Positions 48,023-60,513 of a stretch of DNA of 64,000 nucleotides are shown here, piece after piece (position 1 is the stretch's first letter; each line of letters opens with the position of its first letter). The translations under genes were made by a program, and so were the position numbers. The DNA comes from Vicia villosa (taxonomy: Eukaryota; Streptophyta; Magnoliopsida; Fabales; Fabaceae): assembly GCF_029867415.1 (NCBI RefSeq), contig NC_081183.1, positions 116,860,514 to 116,924,513 on the forward strand, in the 5' to 3' direction. The notes under the pieces were generated by a model, which saw only the letters and a list, made by a program, of their open reading frames with translations, was not told the DNA's origin and did not search any database.

Positions 48023-49020
48023 GATACATAAGAGATCCTATCTTACCTCGGTATTTTCTTTCTTCAAGGTTGCACGAAGTAGATATTGGGGTTGCTATTA
48101 CTTTAGACTTCTCCATATCAAATATTTTTAGCAACTCTTTATAGTATTTAGCTTGATTTATGAAAGTTCCTTCTCTAGTCTGATGGACTTAAAGTCCTAT
48201 AAAGTATTTAAGCTCTCCCATCATTGACATCTCAAACTCATTTTACATTGCATAATGATTTGTTAGAGCATCTCCAATGGTGCAACCCATTTTTGGGTTC
48301 TTTATGGGTCCCACTAGCCACATCATCTTAAAATAATTTTTATAATTTTTATTTTAATTGTATAATTCTAAAAAGTTATTATTGGGCCCACAACTTTACC
48401 TCATAAACTAATTTGATTGGGTACCACAATTTTTTCATAGTTGCATTGCAATGCAATGGTACTATGATGTGGCATGTCTAGGTGGAGAACTTATTAGAAG
48501 GAACTACCATTGGAGATGGTCTTAGTAACATCAAATATGATGTCATCTACATAAATTTGAACTAATAAGATGTCATGATCTATTTTCTTAATAAAGATAT
48601 TTCTATCAACTTTTCCTCTTTGAAACATGTTTCCAAGCAAGAATTTGCTCAGACGATCATACCAAGATCTAAGAGTTTGCTTTAGTCCGTATAATGCTTT
48701 CTTAAGCTTGAAAAAATGATCTAGAAAGGTTGGGTTGACAAAACATGGACATTGATAAACATATACCTCTTATTGGTTGTAGCCATTTAGAAAAGAGTTT
48801 TTTTTAAATCCATTTTAGATCGTTTAAAATTCATGATGCAAGAGAAATCTAATAACATCCTTATGGCTTCTAATATAGCCACAAAAGTATAGGTTTCATT
48901 GGAATTTAATCCTTTGTGTTGATTGTATCCCTTCATAATGAGACAGACTATATTCCTTACAACATTACCATCTTCTTCCAACTTGTTGAGAAAGACTCGT
49001 CGAGTACCCATCACTAAATT
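48023..49020 (-). pseudogene. Antisense Ty1/copia RT fragment
   Basis: Minus-strand RT and downstream parts: RRVFLNKLEEDGNVVRN and LEAIRMLLDFSCIMNFK (49014-48790) match the start of copia RT; farther left come segments from the C-terminal part (48230-48040). It is interrupted by a Tourist-like MITE (48266-48521) and by the LTR at 48022. Stops and frame changes are frequent. Confidence 0.75.
48266..48521. mobile_element. Tourist-like (PIF/Harbinger) MITE
   Basis: TIRs GAGCATCTCCAATGGT / ACCATTGGAGATGGTC with a TTA duplication on each side (48263-48265 and 48522-48524), the signature of PIF/Harbinger. 256 bp, inserted in the antisense copia RT. Confidence 0.88.
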
Positions 49021-49494
49021 AGCTTAAGCTTTGGGAACGAGTTCCCAAATCTTGTTTTGTTCAAATTAATTTAATACTTTTCATGCTTTGGTTGTTGAGA
49101 TACTCCTAGCATCTGATCCCATTTCATATGATGCTAAGTGGGATTCTCTCAGAACCTGTGTGGATAAAGTTTTGCAGAATCTGAAGACCTTCTCTACTAA
49201 GTTTGTAGCTTATTCTAGTAAAAAGCAAGAGAAATTAGAGGATAAGCTGGCTTTTCTTGCTACTACTCAAGAATCTATGGGTGCTCAACTTCAGTCTCTG
49301 GTGGCCAATTAGGGTGAAATGTATGCTAAGTTGAAGACAGTGGTTGAAAGATAAAATGACATGGGTTGTGATATCAAGGCCATTATGGAGCTTCTGAAGA
49401 AACCCTGGGATTTATAACTTAGAACCTTCAATTTTTTTCCTTTAAAATTATTATGCATATGAACACCATTTTTTCTTGGTTTTAAATTGTGAGG
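49021..49494 (+). other. Unclassified coding-like fragment
   Basis: A frame at 49088-49312 is rich in Leu, Lys and Gln with heptad-like spacing (coiled-coil-like: KVLQNLKTFSTKF, KQEKLEDKLAFL). It continues after a stop for about 30 codons. Family not recognised; it could belong to a transposon accessory protein. It ends at the LTR start near 49495. Confidence 0.3.
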
Positions 49495-49931
49495 TATTGG
49501 ATCGAACTCTAGTATGGTCGAAAGGTAGCTTCTTGGTTCGACAAGATTAAGCATGAAGTCGAAGGTTGTTCACATGCTTGTGTCGAAGATGCTAGGGTTG
49601 TTAGCATGTTAAATTAAGTTTAGTGTTTAAACCCTAATTTGTTAAGTTAGCTTGTTTATTAAGTTGGCTTGTGTAATGGGCCTTGTGGAAAAAGCCCATT
49701 AGTTAGTATGTTAGGTTTTATTATAAATAGCATAATAGTCTCTCATCATTGCTAAGCTGCAAATCCTAATTTAGGGTGAGAGAGGTTATTTGTTATTCTT
49801 GTAAACTTGTAATCTTGTTTTAAGAGAAAGTAAAAGAATAGCAGTTATAACCAATTCCTGTGTTCTTCTTCTTCCTTGTTCTTTATTTTTTCCTTGCATT
49901 ATACTTTGTTCTTGGTATTGAATTCACAACA
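49495..49931 (+). mobile_element. 5' LTR of a Ty1/copia element
   Basis: About 437 bp from TATTGGATCGAACTC (normally TG...; one change) to TTCACAACA, followed by AATTGGTGCGGTGAGC, a primer-site-like sequence seen in some copia lineages. TATA-like TATAAATAGC near 49720. The gag start codon is at 49948. Confidence 0.7.
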
Positions 49932-49947
49932 AATTGGTGCGGTGAGC

Positions 49948-52900
49948 ATGGAAAAGATGCCTTCAACAAAGTATGAGATTGAAAAGTTCACCAGAGTGAA
50001 TGATTTTGGTCTGTGGCGCTTGAAGATGAAAGCCCTACTGGTTCAGCGGGGTTGCTTGGAAGCGTTGAAGGGAGAGGCAGCCATGAATGCAGATTGACGG
50101 CAGCAGAGAAGACGAATATGATCGAGAAAGCACACAGCGCAATTTTGTTGAGCCTTAGTGATAAGGTTCTCTGGTAGGTATCAAAGGAGACGACAGCATC
50201 AGGGTTATGGGTGAAACTTGAAAGTTTGTATATGACCAAATCGCTGGTAAATCGACTCTACCTGAAGCAAGCTTTGTATTCATTCAAGATGATTGAAGAC
50301 AAAGTGTTGGCTGAGCAGTTGGATATGTTCAACAAGCTGATTCTTGATCTTGAAAATATTTATGTGAAGATCGATGATGAAGATCAAGCGCTGTTACTAT
50401 TGTGTTCTTTGCCTCGATCACATGCTCACTTCAAAGAAACTCTCTTGTATGGAAGAGAGTCCCTGACGTTTGAAGAAGTTTAATCAGCCTTGTACTCTAA
50501 GGACTTGAATGAACGAAAGGAGCATAAACCTTCGACTATTGGTGAAGGTTTACCCGTTAAAGGAAAATTCTTGCGAAAGGATGGTAAGTTCGACAAGAAG
50601 AAGGGCAAAAGCCAGTCGAAGTCATATAGTGGTGAAGCATCTGGTATTTGATGCTATCATTGTAAGAAGAAGGGTCACACGAGAAAGGTGTGCCCTGAAC
50701 GCCTGAAAGATCATGGAGGTAAGGATAATGGCAATGCAGCCATTGTTCAAGATGATTTTGAATCATCTGATGTTCTTGTGGTTTCAAGCAGTGACTCGAG
50801 AAGAGAGTGGATTATGGATTCAGGTTGCACTTGGCACATGACTCCAAACAAAGACTTGTTCGAGGAATTATATGATCAAGATGGTGGATCAATATTGCTG
50901 GGAAACAACAAGGCTTGCAAAATTGTAGGTGTTGGATCTGTGAGATTCAAGCTCCATGATGAATCAATAAGATTGTTGACTGAAGTCAGGTATGTTCCTG
51001 AATTGAAGAGAAATCTAATTTCTCTTGGTGAATTCGACAAGAAAGGATGTGTTTTCCAAGGAGAGAAAAGTATCCTAAGAGTCATGAAGGGGTCGAATGA
51101 AGTCTTGAGAGGCGTGAAGAAACAAGGCTTGTATACCTTTGAGGCTGAAGTTGTAATCGGTTTGACAAATGTTGCATCCATGAAACCTTTGTGGAAGACA
51201 GAAATCTGGCATATGAGATTGGGTCATGTCAGTGAAAGGGGTCTGGTTGAATTAGGGAAACAAAATCTGCTTGGTGGAGACAAAATCGAAAAGCTGAAGT
51301 TTTGTGAATCCTGTGTACTTGGAAAATCTTGCAGAGTGAAGTTCAACAAAGGCAAACAAAGAACACATGGATCCCTTGGTTACATCCATGCTGATCTTTG
51401 GGGGCCTGCAAGGTGTCCATCACATTCAGGAGCAAGGTATTTTCTATCCATAGTTGATGATTATTCCAGGAAGTTATGCGTATTCATTCAGAAGACTAAG
51501 GATGAAACTTTTGAGAATTTCAAAAGTTGGAAGACTCTAGTAGAAAATCAGACTGGCAGGAAGGTCAAGAGGTTGAGAATCGATAATGGCCTTGAATTTT
51601 GCAATGAGGCGTTTGACAGTTTTTGTGCGGGCTCTAGTATTGCAAGGCACAAAACTACTGTAGGTACTCCACAACAAAATGGTTTGGCTGAAAGGTTTAA
51701 TCGAACTATTTTGGAGAGAGTCAGATGCATGTTGACTAGTGCAGGGTTAAAGAAGGTGTTCTGGGCTGAGGTTGTTTCGACAGTAACATATCTGATAAAT
51801 AAATGTCCTTCGACAGCGTTAGATATGAAGACACCTGAAGAATTTTGGTCGGGACATCCAACGGATCTCGACAAACTGAGAGGATTTGGCTGCGTAGCCT
51901 ATGCTCACATTAGGCAAGACAAGGTCGAACCTAGAGCTCTGAAATGCATGTTCATGGGATACCTTAAAGGAGTCAAAGCTTATAGGCTATGGTGCCTAGA
52001 GCCAGGTCACAGGAGGTGTATCACTAGTCGAGATGTAGTTTTCAATGAAGCTGAAATGACTTTCAAGAAAACTGATGATGATGATAATGATGGTCGAAGT
52101 GCAGAAGAGCTGAAACAGGTAGAGATTCCTGTTGAGGTGGAGCATGTTGATGCTGAATTACATATCCTTGATGAAGTCAAACAAAAAGCAGAAGATGCTA
52201 AGGATGAGGAAACTGTCGATGACTATCTATTGTCGAGAGATAGGTCGAGAAGAGTCATCAAAGCACCTCAGAGACTTGGGTATGTAGATCTTATAGCTTA
52301 TGCCTTAATCTTTGCAAGTGAGGTTCTAGACGAAGAACCTAGAGACTATAAGGAAGTTATGAGAAGTCGGGATAATACTGAATGGCTGAAGGCCATGGAT
52401 GATGAGATGAAATCTCTTCATGATAATCACACTTGGGAACTGATCAAGAAACCTGCTGGGGCAAGGTTAGTCAGCTGTAAATGGATTTTCAAAGTTAAGG
52501 AAGGAATCGAAGGAGTGACGTCGAAAAGATACAAGGCAAGGTTAGTGGCAAGGGGTTTCACTCAGAAAGAAGGTGTCAACTTCAATGATGTGTTTTCTCC
52601 TGTTGTGAAGCATAGGTTCATTCTAATGTTGCTTTCCTGGTGGAAAAGTTCGACCTTGAACTAGAACAGATGGATGTGAAGACTGCGTTCTTGTATGGTG
52701 ATTTAGATGAAACAATCCTGATGAGGCAACCTGAAGGGTATGTCGAAAAGGGAAAGGAAGATTATGTGTGCAAGCTAAAGAGATCTTTATATGGGCTGAA
52801 ACAATCTCCTCGACAGTGGAATAGGAGATTCGACAAGTTCATGGCACGCATAAGTTTCATTAGAAGTCAGTTCGACCACTGTGTTTACTTCAGATTTCGA

Positions 52901-52978
52901 CTTGGTAATTCATTTTTTATTTTGTTGCTTTATGTGGATGATATTCTCATTGTGAATACAAGATCACACTCACAAAGA
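49948..52978 (+). pseudogene. Ty1/copia gag-pol, mostly preserved, 3' truncated
   Basis: In order: gag (49948 to about 50650) with a Cys knuckle CYHCKKKGHTRKVC; protease with WIMDSGCTWHMT (about 50810); integrase with HMRLGHVSERG...CESC zinc site, HADLWGP and DDYSR, RIDNGLEF, and NGLAERFNRTI giving the D,D,E residues (51200-51720); RT with WIFKVKEG, the palm LEQMDVKTAFLYGDL and the catalytic YVDDILI (about 52935-52955). Damage: one-base loss near 50092, stops near 50174, 50482 and 50649, and a frameshift near 52630 in RT. It is cut at 52979 by another copia LTR, so RNase H and the 3' LTR are missing here. One long frame of 658 codons (50688-52664) is intact, hence the element is fairly young. 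Confidence 0.9.
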
Positions 52979-53356
52979 TGTTTTTGATTCATGGCAAACT
53001 CAACAAGCATACAAGCAACAAGGCACAAGCAGAAGAACTCAAAAGAAAAGCAAGCATTGGTCACTTATGACAGAGCAGGTCGACCTACTATGTATATAGG
53101 TCGACTCAACACAAGCAAAACAAGAAAAATGCAGAAAAGCAGCAGCTAGGTCGACCTACTGTCAACCCAGGTCGACCTAAAATGGAGAAAATCTCATACA
53201 CTTCTGCTAGGTCGACCCACACATCAACTAGGTCGACCTAAACTGAAGAAATATCCCAAAACTCATCTGAAGTGGATTCTGGTCGACCTACTTCTTTAAC
53301 AGGTCGACCTAACTGGGAACAAATAACATCCAAAGGATATGCAGCTCTGTTAGGTC
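52979..53356 (+). mobile_element. Start of a second copia LTR, split by the Ogre-like element
   Basis: Begins TGTTTTTGATTCATGGCAAA, a terminus form of SIRE-like copia LTRs, exactly at the break in the copia RT. It holds the paired AGGTCGACCT array (53077-53310) and is cut at 53357 by the next element. The continuation should lie beyond the right edge of the window. Confidence 0.6.
53077..53310. promoter_or_regulatory. Four pairs of the palindrome AGGTCGACCT at 21-bp spacing
   Basis: Motif starts: 53077/53098, 53148/53169, 53209/53230 and 53280/53301. Within each pair the starts are exactly 21 bp apart; pair starts are 71, 61 and 71 bp apart. Five of the eight are perfect; three have one changed outer base (AGGTCGACTC, AGGTCGACCC, TGGTCGACCT). 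The spacers are unrelated apart from a leading AC. It looks like an array of protein-binding dyads in the LTR promoter; the binding protein is unknown. Confidence 0.6.
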
Positions 53357-56300
53357 TGTCGCGGGTCAAAAACTGATCGCCACGAAATTGTAACAAACAG
53401 AGTCGCCACCAAATTTTATTTATTCCAATGGGAATGGGAAAATATTGATAAAACCCACAAATGAAATGAAATGGACAAAGATGGTCTTCCTAACCAGATT
53501 CGGGTTCGGGAGTCGGTTAAGCAAGGGGAAGGTATTAGCACCCCTTACGAGTTTTGTTTTTTATTTTATGATGGATGTTTGCGGACGTTTAGTAAAGTAT
53601 TTGAGCAAGGTGTTCACCTAGCGCGTCCTTTACCCAAGGTATTCAACGGGAGCGAGCCCCATTGTCACTTGTTATCCTTGTTAATTAATTTGTTTTGATT
53701 CAAAGGATCGAAGGTATTCAAGAGGTGTGCACCCCTTGTCACTTAATCACTTTGATTTAATGTTTGATTCAAAGGATCGAAGGTATTCAAGAGGTGTGCA
53801 CCCCTTGTCACTTAATCTCTTGGTTTGATTGTTTGATTCAAAGGATCGAAGGTATTCAAGAGGTGTGCACCCCTTGTCACTTAATCACTTTGATTTAATG
53901 TTTGATTCAAAGGATCGAAGGTATTCAAGAGGGGTGCGCCCCTTGTCACTTAATCACTTTGATTTAATTGTTTGATTCAAAGGATCGAAGGTATTCAAGA
54001 GGTGTGCACCCCTTGTCACTTAATCACTTTGATTTAATGTTTGATTCAAAGGATCAAAGGTATTCAAGAGGTGTGCACCCCTTGTCACTTAATCACTTTG
54101 ATTTAATGTTTGATTCAAAGGATCGAAGGTATTCAAGAGGTGTGCACCCCTTGTCACTTAATCACTTTGATTTAATGTATAAAAAGAAGATTAACAACTT
54201 GACGTTGGATCAAGCGTTTTAGGGTTTATGAATTGGGTCTAATCGCACTTGGGCGGAGAAGACAATCTTTGAAATGAGATTCACACTTGGGTGAAATTTG
54301 CACGTGGGCAATGAAAAGACTTCGCGCTTGGGCGAAAATGAAATAAAGACTTTAAATTATTTTTTCGAAATTTTTGTGAGAAATTTTGAAATGGACTCGA
54401 CGTTGGATCGAGAAGTTTTATTTAATGAAAATTAATTTTTGAATTCTTGATATTATTAAAAAGAACATTGTTAATTTGACAAAGATTAAAAGGATAGTAA
54501 AACAAATAAAAGAGGGAGTGTGTGCAAGAGAATGAAATGATAGAAGGAAAAACAAAAACCATTGGGCCCATTTCTTTGAGCCCACTCAGATCCATGATGG
54601 AAAAAAATGAAGAAGAAAAAAAAACCTAGAATTATGTAGAACCAGCCGCCTCATTTTTGCTTCTCTCACATTCAAATTAATTACTTTGATTAAAAAAAAA
54701 TTAAAATGGAAAAGAATATTGAAAGAAAAAAAACGGTGCATACATACCATTTAATTACTAATATTCCTTTTTAAATTAAAAATTCTTTCTAATTAAAAGC
54801 TAATTCTGAAAACTGAGATTAAAGGAAGAAACACAAACGCTCTCTCTCACTTGCTTATCATTGTTAATCGATCAAATCTCCAGAAGAAAAACACCATGGA
54901 TGCACAAACATCTCAAATGATCAAGCGACAATACCCTTACCCCCGATTGAAAACCCTAAATCCCCAATTTCCATTATACTTTCGGTGATAACAGGGATCG
55001 ATTACAACAACGAGCAACAAAAGTGTAAAGCAACAACAAAACGAGTAAAAAGCTACATCGCGAAAATAAATTTCTGGGTATGATTTTAAATCCTTACCCT
55101 TCTTTTCTCTGCTTCGTCTCCTTTCTACGATTCTGGGCTTGCCGAAATGTTGCGGTTCTGTTGTTGAGTTCGTGAGGTTTGTGTCGCTCGTTGTTGTGAG
55201 TCTGTTTCTGTTGAATATGCAAGCTTGATGCGTGTTCGTTGTTGTGGCTCTGAACCGAGGGAGGGAGGTCGTTGGTTTTGAGTATGAGTGAGGTTGAGGG
55301 TTTTGTATTGAGTGGTTTTGAAGGTGAGGTTAAGGTATGATATGAATGTTTCTTTATTGCAGTGATTTGTGAGGTTTATGATTCGGTTTTCTGAAGGTAA
55401 TGGTTTCTGAATGAAGTTTGGAGGTGAACGATGGATTGAGGTTGTTTATGCGGTTGAAGGTTTGATATGAGAGTGATGGTTGAAGATGGTTTTGTGAGAG
55501 TATGCAGTGTTAGGTTGCAGTGTTTGAGGGAGTTTTGGTAAGTGCTGTGAAATTATGGAGTGGAACTATGGAGTGAATGAGTGAAAGTATGAGTGGCTGT
55601 GAATGAAGGTTAAGGGTGGTGAGGAAGTAATTTTCTGGGCAGAGTTTTTGTATGCTATCGTTGGTGGCTCTCCTTGCTGTTGTGAGAGTCTCAATTTATA
55701 GCTGGATTATGATGAATTTTGGGGGGAAAGTTTGATGAATTTTGAACAAATTTGTAACACTGTCTTAGTGCTTTTTGATGCAGGTTTTGTGAGGAATATT
55801 TCAGTGCAAAGTTTGGACAGATTGGAGCAGGGTAAATGGAGCAGCTTTTGCAGGTTTTTGGACCAACTTGTTTGGAGCTGTATGAAGATGGGAATATCAC
55901 CCCACTTTTTGTTTTGATTTACACAGTAACCGTTACTTGTAATTATCAAATACAGAGGAAACTGTTTTTTTATCAAGTATTCTATGTGTTTTTTTTTTGT
56001 TTTGTTTTTGTGGTGTAATGTCAAAATGCAAATGGGCCATATTGTGTTTTTCTTGTAACGAATGGGCCTCATAAAAAAAATGTTGTGAAAAACACTTTGG
56101 GATCTTACTAATATTCTATTGATGCAAAGAACATGTAGAATTTTCTTTTAACTCAAAACTTAAATTGAAGATAATAACTAAATAATAATTTAATCATTAA
56201 GTCAATCTAAATAGAATTTTAAAGAGAAAATGCAAGTTAATTTATTTAAAAGAAAAATGCGATGGTAAAATTGAATCTAAGATGCACAAATTGAACTCAA

Positions 56301-56502
56301 TATGCAAACTATGATTATGAATGATTTTGATGCAAAAATTAAAATGATCACTAATTGAAACGATGACAAATTAAGAGCGATATTCATACTGATTTGAATT
56401 GCGACGTGCAAAGTGGAAACTTATTATGGACGCAGACGAATTGATCAATGTTAATGCGAATGAATCATATGACAAAGGTATGGCAAAATTTGGGGTATGA
56501 CA
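53357..56502 (-). repeat. 3' LTR of the Ogre-like element
   Basis: 3146 bp. Lacks a 417-bp block present in the other LTR (60708-61124), apparently a deletion between short TAC matches at 53548. Contains seven units of a 69-bp tandem repeat. AGGTC at 53352-53356 is the presumed target duplication. Confidence 0.88.
53696..54178. repeat. 69-bp tandem repeat, seven units, in the 3' LTR
   Basis: Unit TGTTTGATTCAAAGGATCGA..., ending CACTTTGATTTAA; a few units are 70-71 bp. Because 69 is a multiple of three, it creates an open frame of 23-residue repeats, which is not evidence of a protein. Confidence 0.95.
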
Positions 56503-59500
56503 GATGCCCCTATTTAATTATCTTTAGCCAGATAGCTTGAAAGACTTTAGTCTTCGTGATATCCATGGCGGAAGAGAATTAAATACTGAAAGACCTAAAT
56601 TTTGCCCTTTGACGCAATGAGATGTTATGAATGCATGGATGTATGAATTCTTGCTGGGGATATGGAAATGGAAAATGATCTCTTTGGGGATTGAAATGAT
56701 TGGTTAAGGAGTTCCAACGAGAACAACTTGATGGGAAAAGGCAATGGTGCCAAAAATCGTTCTCAACCAATGAGTTGATTCGATTAAAACAAGGAAACAG
56801 CCAACATCGACCAACGAGCTAATGTAGGTAAACAACAATTCGGTATCAACCAATGAGTTGACTTTAAAAGACATAACTGACATCAACCAATGAGCTGATG
56901 AAAGTCGACACATCGTCCACAACCAATGAGTTGAGTACGATTTAAAACAGATAAACGCCAACATCAACCAATGAGTTAATGTAGGTAAACAACAATTCGT
57001 TATCAACCAATGAGTTGATTAAAACAAGGAAACAACCAACATCGACCAATGAGCTAATGTAGTTAAACAACAATTCGTTATCAACCAATGAGTTGATTAA
57101 AACAAGGAAACAACCAACATCGACCAATGAGCTAATGTAGGTAAACAACAATTCGTTATCAACCAATGAGTTGAAAGACATAACTGACATCAACCAATGA
57201 GCTGATGAAAGTCGAAACATCGTGCACAACCAATGAGTTGAGTACGATTTAAAACAGGAAACGCCAACATCAACCAACAAGTAGATGAAGGTAAACAACA
57301 ATTCGTTATCAACCAATGAGTTGATTAAAACAAGGAAACAACCAACATCGACCAATGAGCTAATGTAGGTAAACAACAATTTGTTTTCAACCAATGAGTT
57401 GACTTTAAAAGACATAACTAACATCAACCAATGAGTTGATGAAAGTCGACACGTCGTCCTCAACCAATGAGTTGAGTGCGATCAGAACAGAAGTAAAGTT
57501 GCCATCAACCAATGAGCTGATGAGGGTATAAAGAAATTGATTTCAACCAATGAGTTGATTTGAGTTAAACGGAAAATGAAAGACCAACCACAACCAATGA
57601 GTTGAAGAGGTAAATGATAAATTTCAACCGATGGGCTGACAACAAGAGAAGGATTATTCTCAACCAATGGGTTGATTCTAATGACAAGAGAATTGACGAT
57701 TGATTTTAACCAATGGGTTGACTCAAGTTAACAGGAAGATAATGATCCCCTATGCATGCTTTGTGCTGATGTATGAGACATTTTTATTTTTATTTTCTTT
57801 TGTGCAAATTGATGCACATGATGCATATGACAATTGATCAATGCAGGTAATGAATTTACTGGATGGGTGCTAATGGGCAGTGAATTTTTGGGTATCCATG
57901 GTGGACCAGGCTTGGTTTTCAATGGAAAAGACCGAGCAAGATTGAAATTTTGATTTGATGTTGTGGGATATTGCCCCATGAATGATATGCATGATTGATG
58001 AATGCATGAAATTAATGAAATTAATGAAATTTATGGTTGGAATGTTTTAACATGTGCCCCACTGGAGGGTAATGTTTTTTTTTTTGAGGTGGAAAAGGTC
58101 CCTTGGTAGAAGGTTGATGCAAGCATGATTCCCGACACCAATTTAGAGGGCTTCTTGATATGACATAGTCTGCTTGGACTTCTTGAAGGAAAGGCCTTGG
58201 CCTTGATCTGCCCCAGAATGCTAAGTCTATGGAGAATTTTTCTTCAACAAAGTTTTGGATTCAAACTGATGATCCTGAGATGACATGCCCCAGTCCTTGG
58301 GAACTTTCAAATGGAGTGCCCCTGAGTGAAGGACTTGTGAAGTGATGCAACCCAGATGGTTCCACTATAGGCTCTTCAAATGATTTTCATTATCGAAACT
58401 TCCTTGATGGAAAGTGTTGATTTGCAGATGAAACTATTCAAAAATGGTAATTTTAATGCGACGTGCATGCGAGTTTTGAAAACAAATCATTTATTGAAAT
58501 GAAATTGTGGTATTCGATGAATAAATCCCAATAAGGATGCAATGGAAATTCGAAATTCAAGATGTGAAAGATGATGTGATAGCGTGGTATCGAAACAAAT
58601 GATTAGCAAATATTCAGGAGTCAGGTTAACGCAACCTTGCTTTAGTATGCTTTCAAAAGAAACCTTGCTTCAATTAGGACTTTCGAAGGTTGTAAAGTGG
58701 CAGGTTCACGGTTTAAGAAACAAAGGATGTAGGCTCAAATTTTGAATTTAACCCACCCATTCTTCGTGATGTACTTCAGTCCTAAGTTCAGGTAACTGAC
58801 AGATGTATTCAAACTTCCAAGAGGAGTTACGAACGATGCTTGAGAACCAACGGATTCTAAGGTGGCAATCACCTATTCTTCTTTGGATTTGGAAGTCACA
58901 CAAGTTTGTTCTTGCTTTTCTTTCTTTTGATAATGATCTTTTGGCGATTTTCTTCTTTTTTTATCCCTAATTTTTTTTTGCCTAAGTCTCCTTTTTAGGT
59001 TTTGACTTAGCGGGCTTTTCTTTGATTTTTTTGGAACAACTTGTGTGACAATTGTTCAATGATATGAGAATTTGAGAGTTGTGACTGCCACATTGATGGT
59101 TCAAGAGAAGCATATATTGTAGGCTTTAGATGTTCACCACTACTTCGACATTGTGTACGAATGGTTAAACCTTTGGTCGGGAATGGTTCCCATGAAATGA
59201 TTCTCTTGGAAATCAGATGCCCCAGGTTTTGATTAAGGGTTTAAATTTCGTGCAAAAAGAAAACACCTACTTCTAAGGCTCAAAGGGGTTGACTAGGGAT
59301 TATCTTCCTTATATCTCCAGTATTTGGGATTTGAAGCAATGCCTGTACATCATCAACAAAGTTTTATTTGAAAGCATACTAATGCAAATTGGGTATTTCG
59401 TTTATCGTCATCCTCCCTCTAAAACTTGCTTAGGTAGAAAGCTGATAAAGGAATTGAAATGGAAAAAGAAAAAACTTTTTTTTGAATTTGTGTAAGTGAT

Positions 59501-60495
59501 AATGAAATAAAAGCGAGAAAACATGTTATGATTGATTCAAAACAAATGCAATGCTCATTTCATTAAAATTACGATTAAGGATGACAAAATTCAAATGCAA
59601 TACAGCACAATCCAAACAAGAATGAACTTTCTCGTTTGATAACTGGCTTTAGGCATGTTCCCAGTGTCCTGGCACCTTTCAGGGCACGGGGTTGTTAACC
59701 ATATAGTGTATCGAGGTTGACCCTTCTTGGTGTTTAATTCTTTGAAGCATTTCCATGATAATGACCACGGATCTTCCGAGTTCATTTCTTATTTCATTGG
59801 AGTTCACTCAACGTCTTTTGAGACATGCTTTAAGTCCAATACAGTGTCGGGTAATCAAACTTGCCTTGTAAATTGTGTTGGAGGATGAAAGATATGAATA
59901 CTGGATTTTGGGAAATGCATGTTTAATGAATGCAAATGCATGATGATTATTTATGCAAGAGTGATCCGTATGAGATGCAATGGCATACATACATTATGAA
60001 ATGCAATACGATGCTATAAAATAGATGGACGTAATCTGGAAAAACACAACCTATTGAGGAAGGCTCCTTATGATGGGATAGTTCTAATTTCTTTACCCAA
60101 AGATCCCCTCACATGATGGCTCTAAGATTTTTGATAGTAGAGATGTCTACATCATCATAGGTGGAACAGGTTCTAAAGGTCCTTGGAGTTAACGACGAAA
60201 TCAGATTTTCGTCATGCGACGGGTGAACCATTTTATGACAAATCTCATGAATAAGTCTCCTCCAAGTGGGGTTTTCGTATTAGCCATTCAAGGTGTTCAC
60301 CTTGGGGACTAGCACTACACAACCACCTCCTAACTTATGTTTCTCTCTTGTTTTTCCAAGCTCGGGTTGAGAGCTTCACTCAAAAAGTAATAATCCCAAA
60401 TCCCACTAGTGAATAAGCAAGATAAAGGAAATCGAAAAGTAGAAAAAGCTAACAAATGAAATAAACGACAACTAAATTAGGGTGGACATACCTTA
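56503..60495 (-). mobile_element. Coding-free interior of the Ogre-like element
   Basis: No gag, protease, RT or integrase motif on either strand. 56763-57723 is a minisatellite; 57730-60495 is non-coding with many ATGA-rich stretches and no recognised gene. Short ORFs (for example 59289-59495) show no motif. Confidence 0.75.
56763..57723. repeat. Minisatellite of about 25 hairpin units TCAACCAATGAGTTGA
   Basis: About 25 copies of TCAAC-CAATGA-GTTGA (variants GACCAATGAGCTAATG, CAACCAATGAGCTGATG) occur every 31-48 bp. Each can form a 5-7 bp stem with a six-base loop. It adjoins the 3' LTR, the position where Tat/Ogre elements are known to carry variable tandem arrays that seed satellites. Confidence 0.9.
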
Positions 60496-60513
60496 TCCCC
60501 AGCAGAGTCGCCA
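60496..60513 (-). promoter_or_regulatory. Primer-binding site, tRNA-Arg type
   Basis: Minus strand TGGCGACTCTGCTGGGGA, two bases inside the LTR end. It marks the right LTR as the 5' LTR. Confidence 0.88.

Noticed and set aside
53077..53310. Regularly spaced palindromes as a CRISPR array
   Set aside because: Repeats are 10 bp, spacing is 21 bp within pairs and longer between them, and this is a plant LTR with no cas genes.
53968..54222. Frame of three 23-residue repeats in the Ogre-like LTR (again at 61544)
   Set aside because: It arises because the tandem unit is 69 bp; it is on the strand opposite to the element's orientation and has no start context or family.
55707..56072. 121-codon minus-strand frame in the Ogre-like LTR (168 codons in the other copy at 63142)
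   Set aside because: The length differs between two nearly identical LTRs because of single substitutions; there is no domain or conserved start.
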